Assembly (NCBI GenBank): GCA_963702305.1
Contig: CAVPBX010000016.1
Location: 124,001-188,000, forward strand
Reading direction: 5' to 3'
Length of the DNA stretch: 64,000 nucleotides
Source of the DNA: PALSA-693 sp963702305
GTDB lineage: Bacteria; Actinomycetota; Acidimicrobiia; Acidimicrobiales; Palsa-688
Shown here: positions 7,879 to 15,570 of the stretch, one piece after another
Numbering within the stretch: the stretch's first letter is position 1
How the letters are laid out: every line of letters begins with the position of its first letter
Translations under genes and position numbers: made by a program
Notes under the pieces: generated by a model
What the model was told of the DNA's origin: nothing
Databases searched by the model: none
Seen by the model: the letters and a program-made list of their open reading frames with translations, nothing else

Positions 7879-8646
7879 GTGCAGCCGAACGCCGCGGAAG
7901 CCGTGCCGATGAAGGCGTCACTCGCCATTGCCGCGGCCTTCCGAGCCCGCATCGCGAGAGGGGAGCTGCGCGCAGGTGAGCCGCTTCCCGTGGAGAGCGA
8001 GCTGATGGACGAGCTCGGGGTGTCGAAAGGGGTGGTCCGGGAGGCCTTGCGGATCCTCGAGACCGAGGGGCTGGTCGAGGTCCGCCGCGGCCTCGGCGGT
8101 GGCCCCCGGGTACGTCACCCTTCGATCTCGGAGGCCTCGAAGACGATCGGCGTGTACCTGCAGATCGGTGACGTGCACGTCACCGACGTGTGGGAGACGC
8201 GCGATCGGATGATCGGCAGCGCCGTCGAGCGCCTGGCGGCGGATCCAGGGGAGCGGGATCTCGAGGCCCTGGAGGTCAGCGTCGGCTCCCTGGCGGCGAC
8301 CGTCGGCGACTTCGACGCCTACTACGTGCAGCTGCTCGACGTGGGCGAGAAGGCCGTGCTGGCGGCGGGCAGCTTGACCGAGCACGTGATCGTGGTGTCC
8401 CTCCGGCACATCATCGCCGTCGAGCTGGAGGCCGCCACCCGCGCCGTCGTCGACATCGAGCAAGCGGTGGCCGCGGAGGACACGGTGACCCGGGCCTGGT
8501 CCGACGCCCTCCGCCACATCCGGGGCCGGCGACCCCGGGCCGCCCGACGGGCCTACCAGGTCCAAGCGGATCTGATCCGTACCGGGCTCTGGGACCAGAT
8601 GAAGGACGCTACCGTCGGCGACGTCATGACCGCCCCAGGAGACTGA
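7879..8646 (+). CDS. GntR/FadR-family transcriptional regulator
   Basis: A 255-residue regulator with an N-terminal winged helix-turn-helix (about residues 18-75; LPVESELMDELGVSKGVVRE and LEVEGLVEV-like wing LETEGLVEVRRGLGGG). An all-helical effector-binding FCD/FadR-type domain follows (about 95-240). Such proteins respond to acyl-CoA or organic acid ligands. The GTG start at 7879 has no Shine-Dalgarno sequence but sits seven bases after TACCCT, which implies a leaderless mRNA. It is divergent from the P450-amidohydrolase-dehydrogenase run and upstream of a luciferase-like oxidoreductase and a dehydrogenase, so it probably regulates both directions through the palindrome at 7838-7853. That role is inferred. 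Confidence 0.85.
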   Translation: MQPNAAEAVPMKASLAIAAAFRARIARGELRAGEPLPVESELMDELGVSKGVVREALRILETEGLVEVRRGLGGGPRVRHPSISEASKTIGVYLQIGDVHVTDVWETRDRMIGSAVERLAADPGERDLEALEVSVGSLAATVGDFDAYYVQLLDVGEKAVLAAGSLTEHVIVVSLRHIIAVELEAATRAVVDIEQAVAAEDTVTRAWSDALRHIRGRRPRAARRAYQVQADLIRTGLWDQMKDATVGDVMTAPGD

Positions 8647-8653
8647 GAGGTTC

Positions 8654-9643
8654 GTGGACTTCAGCTTGCGCTACGACATGCGGGCGCCAGTGTTCGCTGC
8701 TCCCCAGGCGGACCTCTACGGTGCCTGCCTGGATCAATGCGAGTGGGCCGACGAGCTGGGTTTCGACTCCGTCGGCATCCTGGAGCACCACGGCTCCGAG
8801 GACGGCTACAACCCGGCGCCCTTCGTGCTGGCCGCAGCCATCGCGGCCCGGACCAAGCAGATCCGGATCCGGCTCACCGCCCTGATCCTGCCGCTGCACG
8901 ATCCCATCCGGGTCGCCGAGGACGCCGCGGTCGTGGACCAGATCAGCCGGGGCCGGCTGGAGCTCCTGGTGGGCGCCGGCTACGTGGGTCACGAGTTCGC
9001 CATGTTCGACAAGGACCCCGGCCAGCGGGTCCGCCTGCAATCCGATGGGATAGAGGTACTCAAACAGGCGTGGACCGGGGAGCCGTTCGAATACCGGGGG
9101 AGTTCGGTGCGCGTCACGCCGCGGCCCTTTCGCCGGCCGCGACCCCCGATCGTCCTGGGCGGCTCCTCTGCCGGTGCGGCGCGACGGGCGGCCCGGATCG
9201 CGGACGGATTCGAGGCCACCATGCCCGAGTTCGACGAGGTGTACCGCGAGGAGTGCGAGCGCTTGGGCCTGCCACCGCCTCCTCCGCGCCGGCCCGGCTT
9301 GCCGGCCATGTTCGTGCACCTCGCCGAGGATCCGGAGGCCGCCTGGGCCCGGATCGCCCCGCACGCCCTGCACGAGACCAACTCCTACGGCGACTGGTTG
9401 GCGGAGGCCGGTACGCCCGCCCCGTACGGCCGGGTGGCGGACGCCGACGCCTTGCGGGCGTCGGGCCTCTATCTGATCCTCACCCCTCAGGAGCTCCTCG
9501 ACCGGGCGCTGGCCCTGGGGCCGACCGGCGTCTTGCACTTCCATCCCCTCATGGGCGGCCTGGATCCGGACCTGGCCTGGTCGAGCCTCGCCCTGTTCGA
9601 AAAGCGCGTCCTGCCCGGGCTCCGGGACGCCGGGCTGGTCTGA
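8654..9643 (+). CDS. LLM-class flavin/F420-dependent oxidoreductase
   Basis: A 329-residue luciferase-like TIM barrel. Typical elements are VGILEHHGSEDGYNPAP (active-site loop), LILPLHDPIRVAEDAAVVDQ, the phosphate-binding stretch GRLELLVGAGYVGHEF and PPIVLGGSSAGAARRAARIADG. Members use FMNH2 or F420H2 for monooxygenation, dehydrogenation or reduction, and which applies here cannot be seen. The GTG start has GAGAGG close upstream and lies seven bases after the regulator stop. The next gene begins one base after this gene's stop, so regulator, oxidoreductase and dehydrogenase form one transcription unit. Confidence 0.85.
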   Translation: MDFSLRYDMRAPVFAAPQADLYGACLDQCEWADELGFDSVGILEHHGSEDGYNPAPFVLAAAIAARTKQIRIRLTALILPLHDPIRVAEDAAVVDQISRGRLELLVGAGYVGHEFAMFDKDPGQRVRLQSDGIEVLKQAWTGEPFEYRGSSVRVTPRPFRRPRPPIVLGGSSAGAARRAARIADGFEATMPEFDEVYREECERLGLPPPPPRRPGLPAMFVHLAEDPEAAWARIAPHALHETNSYGDWLAEAGTPAPYGRVADADALRASGLYLILTPQELLDRALALGPTGVLHFHPLMGGLDPDLAWSSLALFEKRVLPGLRDAGLV

Positions 9644-9644
9644 G

Positions 9645-10439
9645 ATGGATCTCGGAGTCAGCGGCCGCCGCTATCTCATCGTCGGTGGCACGGCGGGGAT
9701 GGGCTTGGCCGCGGCCCGGGTCCTGGCGGCTGACGGCGCCCGGGTGGCCGTGGCCGGCCGGGATGCCAAGCGGGCTGACGCGGCGGTGGAACAGATCGGC
9801 GGTCCCTTCACCACCGCGGTGGTCGGAGACGTCAGCCAAGAAGGAGAGGCCGAACGTGTGGTCGCCGCCGCCGCAGAGACGCTGGGCGGGCTCGACGGGA
9901 TCGCGGTGACCACCGGCACGAGTCGGGCCGCCCACAGCTTCCTCGACGGGGCCAGCGACGCGTTGTGGGCGGAGAGCTTCGACGACGTGCTGATGGGGAC
10001 GGTGCGAGCGGTCCGGGCGGCGCTGCCGCGCCTGGTCGACGGAGGCGGGGGGACGATCGTGACCACCGCGGCATACTCGATCCACGCCTACCATCCGGCC
10101 CGGCTGCCGTACGTCGTCATGAAGAGCGGGGTTGCGGCGTTCACCAAGACCATTGCCAAGGAGTACGGCCCGAGCGGGGTGCGGGCCAATTGCGTGTGTC
10201 CAGGGGCGATCGAGACGGAGGGCCTCGCCGCCATGCGGCACCAAATCGCCGCGGCCCGCCAGGTAGCACCGGATGGCGTCCTCGAACAGGTCATGGTCGA
10301 GGAATGGCACATGCAGGTCGCGCTGGGTCGACCGGGCCGGCCCGACGAGGTCGGCGAACTGTTCGCCTTTCTCCTGTCGGCCCGGGCCGGTTACCTGACC
10401 GGGGCCGTGATCAACATCGACGGCGGCACGGATTTTTGA
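9645..10439 (+). CDS. Short-chain dehydrogenase/reductase (SDR)
   Basis: A 264-residue NAD(P)-dependent enzyme. The glycine motif is IVGGTAGMGLAAA (residues 12-24), the central element is TTGTS, the catalytic region is TTAAYSIHAY with YVVMK as the Tyr-Lys pair, and VCPGAIETEG and AVINIDGGTDF are the usual C-terminal elements. It would oxidise or reduce a hydroxyl/keto group. It starts one base after the stop of the luciferase-like oxidoreductase gene. Its stop codon lies inside a 17-base tandem repeat, so the last residues may have changed recently. Confidence 0.85.
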   Translation: MDLGVSGRRYLIVGGTAGMGLAAARVLAADGARVAVAGRDAKRADAAVEQIGGPFTTAVVGDVSQEGEAERVVAAAAETLGGLDGIAVTTGTSRAAHSFLDGASDALWAESFDDVLMGTVRAVRAALPRLVDGGGGTIVTTAAYSIHAYHPARLPYVVMKSGVAAFTKTIAKEYGPSGVRANCVCPGAIETEGLAAMRHQIAAARQVAPDGVLEQVMVEEWHMQVALGRPGRPDEVGELFAFLLSARAGYLTGAVINIDGGTDF

Positions 10440-10475
10440 GCGAGTCGGACTTTTGAGCGAGTCGGACTTTTGAGC
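10434..10475. repeat. 17-base tandem repeat spanning a stop codon
   Basis: Two exact copies of TTTTGAGCGAGTCGGAC (10434-10450, 10451-10467) and a third partial copy TTTTGAGC (10468-10475). The first copy contains the dehydrogenase stop codon, TGA at 10437-10439. Confidence 0.9.
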
Positions 10476-10492
10476 CGGCCACCCCGCCGATC

Positions 10493-11727
10493 TCAGGTGA
10501 CGGCGCCGGCGATTTTCAAGTCCAGGATGCGGTCCTGGTCGTAGCCGAGTTCGGCGAGGATGTCGTCGGTGTGCTCGGCAAACTGCGGACCTCGGCTGAT
10601 GTCCGGCGGCGTGTTGTCGAACTGCACCGGGTTGGCTACCAGCTCTCGGTCGTTGCCTTCGGCGTCGCGCACGGTGCGGATGTAACCGTTGGCCCGTAGC
10701 TGCGGATCATGTCCCACCTCGAGGGGATCCTGGACCGGCGCCCACTGGCCTTCCATGCTCTGCAGCTTGTCGATCCAGTAGGCGTAGGTGTGCTCGACGA
10801 AGACCTTGGCGATGATCTCCGCCGCCGCGGCCGTGTTCTCGGAGTTCATCAGCGCCTCGGCGGTGGCAAATCTCGTGTCGGAGATCAAGTCCGGCCGGTC
10901 GATGTGGGTGCAGAAGTCGGCCCAGTAGCGGCCCGCCTGCAGCATGGTGAGGTTGATCCACCGACCGTCGGAGGTCCGGTAGTTGGCCACCAACGGGTTG
11001 AACGTGGCCGTGTTGGCGGTGAGCGGCATCGTCGGTGGGGCCGTGCCGGTCAACAGGGCGTTGTTGACGGACAACCCCATCGCCCACGCCCCGACCGAGA
11101 GCAGGGACACATCCACCTCTGACGGTTCGCCGGTGCGTTCGCGGGCGAAGAGGGCCGCGGCGATCCCGCCGGCGATCGTCATACCGCCCATCGAGTCGCC
11201 GTAGGCGCCGGCCGGCATGCCGATGACGCGGGGGAATCCGGCGGGGTCGCACCCGCGGCGCTGCCCGCCCGGGACCAGAAGGCGCTGGAGTCGTAACCCC
11301 CGTTGGTGCGTTCCGGTCCGTGATTGCCGAAGGCGGACCCCCGGACGTAGATGATGTTGGGGTTGACCGCCCGCAGGTGCTCCACGTCGATCTGCAACTT
11401 CTGGCGAGCGTCCGGCAGGAAGTTGACCAGGAACACATCGCTGAGGCGGGCCAGCTCGTACAGCACTTCCCGTCCGTCGGGACGGTCGAGGGCCAATCCG
11501 ATGCTGCGCTTGCCCCGGTTGGGGTGCTCCATCAGCGGTTGGAAGCTGCCCGCCGCCACCCCCCCGGTGCCGATCTGCAGGCCCCGCTGGGCGTCGCCTC
11601 GCTCGGCGTGCTCGACCTTGACGACGTCGGCTCCCCAGTCCGCCAACACCGCGCCTGCGCTCGGCGTGAACGTGAACTGGGCCACCTCGAGTATCCGTAC
11701 GCCCAGCATCGGCGATTGCGCCACCAC
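10493..11727 (-). CDS. Family III (CaiB/BaiF) CoA-transferase, frame broken near 11230
   Basis: The two halves of a normal approximately 411-residue CoA-transferase lie in two frames. The N-terminal half has VRILEVAQFTFTPSAGAVLA, ADWGADVVKVEH and the catalytic-Asp region GGYDSSAFWSRAG. The C-terminal half has YGDSMGGMTIAGGIAAALFA, DGRWINLTML and an ending with AEHTDDILAELGY. The break falls at a run of five G (11230-11234, plus strand) between SAAGATPP and RVIGMPAGAYG. Both halves are fully conserved, so a sequence error or a very recent mutation is more likely than an old pseudogene. The start is GTG at 11727 (or 11724) behind AAGGGGGAG. It is divergent from the fused DUF35-lipid-transfer gene. 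Confidence 0.8.
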
Positions 11728-11740
11728 ACTCCCCCTTGCT

Positions 11741-11763
11741 GCAGGAAGTCGTGATCTTCCTGC
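11741..11763. promoter_or_regulatory. Perfect inverted repeat, candidate operator or leader hairpin
   Basis: GCAGGAAG-tcgtgat-CTTCCTGC has eight-base perfect arms and lies 14 bases upstream of the CoA-transferase GTG at 11727. In the minus-strand leader it could be a protein site or an RNA hairpin just before the ribosome binding site. Confidence 0.45.
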
Positions 11764-11901
11764 TCATTTGTCTCGGTGCCGCTAAATAGTAGGCGATTCT
11801 CGGCGGCCCCCTTGACTTCACCCCCGGCCGCCTGCCAGATTTGCTCTTCGTCCAGATGGGTCGACGTTCGGGCCTCACCGGTCAACGGGGGATTTGGACG
11901 C

Positions 11902-11907
11902 TACGAT
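11902..11907 (+). promoter_or_regulatory. Candidate -10 box for the fused DUF35-lipid-transfer gene
   Basis: TACGAT would start transcription near 11914, about 28 bases before the ATG at 11942, which has AAGGGGG at 11928-11934. This argues against a start further upstream. Confidence 0.4.
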
Positions 11908-11941
11908 CCGACGTCCTCGCGGACGACAAGGGGGACCGGTG

Positions 11942-13630
11942 ATGGGCGACCTGACCATGAAAGATGCCATTCGACCCTTGCCGGTCGTCGACGACGAGAA
12001 CCGGCCGTTCTGGGAGGCCGGGCGCGACGGCACGCTGGCGTTGGCCGCGTGTCAGGCGTGCGGGGCCTTGCTGCACCCCGCGCCCCCGATCTGTCGCTAT
12101 TGCCGGTCGACCGACATCCGCTGGCGGACCGTGTCCGGCCGGGGTGTGGTCGTCGGCGTCACGGTCAATCAGCAGCAGTGGGACGCCCGATTCCCGCCCC
12201 CGTACCTCATCGCCACCGTGGCCGTGGACGAAGACCCCCGCGTCCGGTTGCTCACCAACCTGGTCGATGTCGAACCCGACGCCGCCCATGTCGGTATGCG
12301 AGTCGTCGCCCGCTTCGAGCACCACGAGGACGTGTGGGTCCCGCTGTTCGTGCCGAGCGGCGAGCCCGACGCCGAGCTCCCCTCGGACGAAACCCCTCCC
12401 GAGGACCACCGCCGCTGGGTCCGGCCGCCGGTGCGCGCCGACCGCTTCGAGGAGCGGGTGGCGATCACCGGCATCGGGATGTCGGATATCGGCCGCCGCC
12501 TGATGCGGCCGCCGCTCTCCTTGACCGTGGAGGCGGTCCTGGCCGCGGTGGCCGACGCCGGGCTCACCCTGGCCGACATCGACGGGCTGTCGACCTATCC
12601 CGGCATGTCACCTGCCGGCGGTTTCAGCGAGGGTGGCGTGAGCGCGCTCGAGGATGCCCTCGGACTGCGGCCTACTTGGTACAACGGGGGACCGGAGACC
12701 TTCGGGCCGGGCGGATCGGTCATCGCCGCCATGGTGGCGGTGGCGGCCGGGCTCGCCCGCCACGTCGTCTGCTTCCGCACGGTCTGGCAGGCGACGTTCG
12801 CGGCCCAGCAACGCGCCGCCAACCCGCAGGGCCCCAACCCGTACGGCATGGCCGGCACCGCGTCGCGTGTGCCCGGCTACAGCGGTCCCTACGGCCTGGG
12901 CTCGGCCGCGAACAATCTGGCCATGTACGCCTCCCACCACTTCAAGCGATACGGCACCACCCGCGAGATCCTCGGCTGGATCGCCCTCAACCAACGAGCC
13001 AACGCCGCATTGAACCCAAAGGCGATCTACCGCGATCCGATGACGATGGACGACTATCTGTCCGCCCGCATGATCAGCACCCCGTTCGGCCTGTATGACT
13101 GCGACGTCCCGGCCGACGCGTCGATCGCCGTGATCGTCTCCGACCGGGGTGCGGTGGGCGACCTGGCGAAGCCGGCGGTCCTGGTCGAGGCGGTCGGCAC
13201 CCAGATGACCGAGCGGGTCGTCTGGGACCAGTCGACCATGACCCACGAGCCGCAGGTCCTCGGGCCTTCGGCCCACCTGTGGTCACGCACCTCCCTCGGG
13301 CCGGAGGACGTCGACGTCGCCCTGTTGTACGACGGTTTCACCTTCAACTGCCTGTCGTGGATCGAGGGGCTCGGCTTCTGCAAGATCGGAGAGGCCAAGG
13401 ACTTCCTCGAAGGGGGGCGCAACATCGCGCTCCAGGGTGGCGTGGTGGCCCTCAATCCCCACGGCGGGCAGCTGTCCGCCGGTCGCACCCACGGCATGGG
13501 CCTGGTCCACGAAGCGGTGGTGCAGCTCCGGGGCGAAGGGGGCGCCCGCCAGGTCAACGACGCCCAGATTGCCGTCGTCAGCAGCGGCGGGCTCACCCCG
13601 GCCGGCGCCATGCTGTTGCGGAAGGCCTGA
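11942..13630 (+). CDS. Fused DUF35 (OB-fold, zinc ribbon) and SCP2-thiolase-like lipid-transfer protein
   Basis: A 562-residue fusion. Residues 10-130 are a DUF35 domain with rubredoxin-type zinc ribbon Cys37/Cys40 and Cys51/Cys54, then an OB-fold. Residues 155-562 are a thiolase-fold lipid-transfer protein (opening VAITGIGMSDIG; NPHGGQLSAGRTHGMG near the C-terminus). The position of the thiolase nucleophile reads YNGGPETFGPGG, with no Cys, as in non-thiolytic Ltp proteins. In sterol side-chain catabolism, Ltp2 with a DUF35 partner is a retro-aldolase that cleaves a beta-hydroxyacyl-CoA. Here both parts are one chain, whereas 33538-35137 holds them as two genes. The start ATG has AAGGGGG upstream. 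The next gene is a thioesterase. Retro-aldolase activity is inferred. Confidence 0.8.
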   Translation: MGDLTMKDAIRPLPVVDDENRPFWEAGRDGTLALAACQACGALLHPAPPICRYCRSTDIRWRTVSGRGVVVGVTVNQQQWDARFPPPYLIATVAVDEDPRVRLLTNLVDVEPDAAHVGMRVVARFEHHEDVWVPLFVPSGEPDAELPSDETPPEDHRRWVRPPVRADRFEERVAITGIGMSDIGRRLMRPPLSLTVEAVLAAVADAGLTLADIDGLSTYPGMSPAGGFSEGGVSALEDALGLRPTWYNGGPETFGPGGSVIAAMVAVAAGLARHVVCFRTVWQATFAAQQRAANPQGPNPYGMAGTASRVPGYSGPYGLGSAANNLAMYASHHFKRYGTTREILGWIALNQRANAALNPKAIYRDPMTMDDYLSARMISTPFGLYDCDVPADASIAVIVSDRGAVGDLAKPAVLVEAVGTQMTERVVWDQSTMTHEPQVLGPSAHLWSRTSLGPEDVDVALLYDGFTFNCLSWIEGLGFCKIGEAKDFLEGGRNIALQGGVVALNPHGGQLSAGRTHGMGLVHEAVVQLRGEGGARQVNDAQIAVVSSGGLTPAGAMLLRKA

Positions 13631-13659
13631 ACCCCTCCGATCAGGACCGGGTGAGCCGA

Positions 13660-13665
13660 TACACT
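13660..13665 (+). promoter_or_regulatory. -10 box for the TesB-like gene
   Basis: TACACT is followed by nine bases and then GTG at 13675. This implies a leaderless or nearly leaderless transcript, separate from the upstream gene. Confidence 0.45.
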
Positions 13666-13674
13666 GCCCGGTCC

Positions 13675-14490
13675 GTGACGCTGGCGACCATCCTCGACGT
13701 CGCCGCGATCGACGACGACCGGTGGCGGGCCTGGACGCCGCCTGGGTCGCGCCGCACCGACATCTTCGGCGGGCAGGTCGCCGCCCAGGCCCTGCGGGCG
13801 GCCACTCTCACCGTGGCGCCCGAACATCTGCCCAACTCCGTGCACTGCTACTTCCTGCGGCGCGGGAACCCGCAGCAGCCGCTGGACATCAGCGTCGAGC
13901 GGGTCCGGGGCGGGCGCACCTACTCGAGCCGTCGCATCGACGTCCGCCAGGACGACCGGACGATCTTCGCCATGCTCGCCTCCTTTCACGCCGAAGAGCC
14001 CAGCCGTGAGTTCGATCACGCCATGCCCGCCGGGATCCCGGACCCCGACCAGTTGCCGGCCGTGCCGGGCCAGGTGATGTGGGAGCCATCGCTCGACGTG
14101 CGCTTCGTGCCGGTCGAGTCGCCGGCCATCCGTTGGTGGGGCCGGGTGATCGGACCGTTCCCGGCTGACCTGGCCATGCACTTCTGCGCGCTGTTGTACG
14201 CGTCTGATCTCGGCGCCGGCGGGGCGGCCCTGGCGGCGGTGGGCTACGGCGCCGGTTTCGGTCCGGCCCTGGATGCCGAGGGCCAACCGCTCGGGAACTT
14301 CGGCAGTCTGGACCACGCCCTGTGGTTTCACCGGACGCCCGCAGTCGACGGGTGGTTCTTCTGCGACGTCCGGCCCTTGACGGTTCGCGATTCGCGCGGG
14401 CTGGTGCTCGGCACCATCTTCGATCGGGACGGGCGGCATCTGGCCACGTTCACCCAGGAGATGTTTCTCAAGGTGGACGAAGGAACGTAG
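13675..14490 (+). CDS. TesB-family acyl-CoA thioesterase
   Basis: A 271-residue double-hotdog thioesterase that would release free acids from acyl-CoAs. The first hotdog has FGGQVAAQALRAAT (about residues 28-41) and HCYFLRRGNPQQPLDISVER. The second has LDHALWFHRTP and the C-terminal catalytic stretch FDRDGRHLATFTQEMF. The GTG start follows TACACT by nine bases, and no ribosome binding site is visible. It lies 44 bases after the DUF35-lipid-transfer fusion. A second TesB homologue is at 35231-36085, also just after a lipid-transfer/DUF35 set, so this gene neighbourhood is repeated within the window. Confidence 0.85.
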   Translation: MTLATILDVAAIDDDRWRAWTPPGSRRTDIFGGQVAAQALRAATLTVAPEHLPNSVHCYFLRRGNPQQPLDISVERVRGGRTYSSRRIDVRQDDRTIFAMLASFHAEEPSREFDHAMPAGIPDPDQLPAVPGQVMWEPSLDVRFVPVESPAIRWWGRVIGPFPADLAMHFCALLYASDLGAGGAALAAVGYGAGFGPALDAEGQPLGNFGSLDHALWFHRTPAVDGWFFCDVRPLTVRDSRGLVLGTIFDRDGRHLATFTQEMFLKVDEGT

Positions 14491-14494
14491 GTCC

Positions 14495-14532
14495 GGCCGG
14501 TCTGCCCGGCCACAACGTTCCCTCCCGGGAAC
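14495..14532 (+). terminator. Two adjacent hairpins after the thioesterase gene
   Basis: GGCCGG-tctgc-CCGGCC (14495-14511) and GTTCCC-tccc-GGGAAC (14517-14532) are both perfect six-pair stems. They begin five bases after the thioesterase stop. There is no T-run, as is common for terminators in high-G+C actinobacteria. Confidence 0.5.
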
Positions 14533-14663
14533 TTACCCGTGATAGGTCCGCCGCGGCCCGGTCGACGGGTGTACGTTCCGTTCGCAGAGACGGTTACGCC
14601 GTTGGCTCGAGGGGCATGCGGTGTTCGTGACCGGTACTGCGGTTTCTCAGAAAGGAGATTGAT

Positions 14664-15023
14664 GTGGGCGTCTACCTCTTATTGAGCACCCTGACAACCC
14701 ATGGGCGAGAAACACTTCATGCCAACCCGGAGCGCATCGACGGGGTCAACACCGAGATGGAGCGATTCGGTTGCCGGGTCCTCGCTCAGTACGCCTTGCT
14801 CGGCCAGTACGACTTCGTGACGTTGATCGAAGCTGCCGACAATGAGACCGTCGCTCATCTGGCGATCGATCTCGGCTCCCGCGGTACGGTCAGCATCCAA
14901 TCGTTTCCTGCCATCAGCATCGACTCGCTGGAAGCCAATCTCAAAAGCCGGCAGCAGTTGGCAGCCGGTCCGGTGACCGCGGGGACGCACGACGCCACCT
15001 CGGACTTGCACGAACGCGTCTAA
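14664..15023 (+). CDS. GYD-domain protein of unknown function
   Basis: A 119-residue protein of the GYD family (small ferredoxin-like domains found across bacteria and archaea, biochemical role not established). The diagnostic stretch is ALLGQYDFVTLIEAADNETV (about residues 44-63), with YLLLSTLTTHGRETL at the start and SIQSFPAIS later. The GTG start has a strong AAAGGAG seven bases upstream, unlike the leaderless genes nearby. The C-terminal 25 residues are low-complexity and probably flexible. It is upstream of the MarR-ABC exporter genes, with about 40 bases between, but no functional link is evident. Confidence 0.75.
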   Translation: MGVYLLLSTLTTHGRETLHANPERIDGVNTEMERFGCRVLAQYALLGQYDFVTLIEAADNETVAHLAIDLGSRGTVSIQSFPAISIDSLEANLKSRQQLAAGPVTAGTHDATSDLHERV

Positions 15024-15051
15024 AGGCGTCCCGAGCGGCCTAACAGTTCGA

Positions 15052-15057
15052 TAACCT
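15052..15057 (+). promoter_or_regulatory. -10 box for the leaderless marR-type gene
   Basis: TAACCT ends six bases before the GTG at 15064, and no Shine-Dalgarno sequence precedes that start. Confidence 0.5.
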
Positions 15058-15063
15058 AACCAT

Positions 15064-15540
15064 GTGGAGCTCGAACCAAGTGGGGCCGGTCCTGAGGTCA
15101 TAGAGCCGCAAGTCGCCTGCGGGCGCATTGCGGCGCGCCTGGCCCGCCAGGTAGAGGTGGGGTTGGCGAAGGTCGACCTGTCGCTGCCCCAATACCGGAT
15201 TATGACGTTCCTCGACGACGGCGCCTCAGTGGCATCGAAGCTGGCCGATCATCTGGCCGTCAGCCGCCCGAGCGTTACTGCCGTGGTGGACGGCCTCGTG
15301 GCCCGGGGCCTGGTGGAGCGGCGCCACGACGACGACGACCGCCGCCGGGTCGGCCACACCCTCACCCCAGCCGGGCGGCAGCTGCTCGAGGCGGCTGATC
15401 GCAGCGTCGACAGCCGCCTGCGGGAGATCGCCGGACACCTCGACGACGAGGCCCAGGTGGGCGAGTTGCTGCACAGCCTCGACGGTTGGCGGCGGGCCCT
15501 CGACAGTTTCCGCGCCGCCCGCCGAGGTCCGACGTCATGA
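15064..15540 (+). CDS. MarR-family transcriptional regulator
   Basis: A 158-residue winged helix-turn-helix regulator. The DNA-binding part spans about residues 42-100: LSLPQYRIMTFLDDGASVAS, LADHLAVSRPSVTAVVDGLV as the recognition region, then a wing with the MarR-typical ERRHDDDDRRRVGHTLTPAG. MarR proteins bind palindromes as dimers and are released by small aromatic or lipophilic ligands, often controlling an exporter encoded next to them. That fits here, since the following two genes are a heterodimeric ABC exporter. The GTG at 15064 is six bases after TAACCT, so the mRNA appears leaderless. Its stop overlaps the first ATG of a duplicated start-codon region. Confidence 0.87.
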   Translation: MELEPSGAGPEVIEPQVACGRIAARLARQVEVGLAKVDLSLPQYRIMTFLDDGASVASKLADHLAVSRPSVTAVVDGLVARGLVERRHDDDDRRRVGHTLTPAGRQLLEAADRSVDSRLREIAGHLDDEAQVGELLHSLDGWRRALDSFRAARRGPTS

Positions 15541-15570
15541 GCCCATCACTATGAGCCCATCACTATGAGC
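15537..15570 (+). repeat. 14-base tandem duplication creating two five-codon minicistrons between marR and the ABC gene
   Basis: ATGAGCCCATCACT occurs at 15537-15550 and 15551-15564, followed by ATGAGC at 15565. Each copy reads ATG AGC CCA TCA CTA TGA (Met-Ser-Pro-Ser-Leu-stop), and its TGA overlaps the next ATG. The marR TGA (15538-15540) overlaps the first ATG. This gives three ATGA junctions in a row, ending at the true start of the ABC transporter. Confidence 0.85.

Noticed and set aside
10434..10475. Short direct repeats as a possible CRISPR array or attachment site.
   Set aside because: Units are adjacent with no spacers, only two to three copies, and no integrase, cas or mobile gene is near.
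13675..14490. An upstream start for the thioesterase that overlaps the fused lipid-transfer gene.
   Set aside because: The frame is open far upstream, but that part is antisense-like, Arg-rich shadow; the TACACT box and the family's usual length support GTG 13675.
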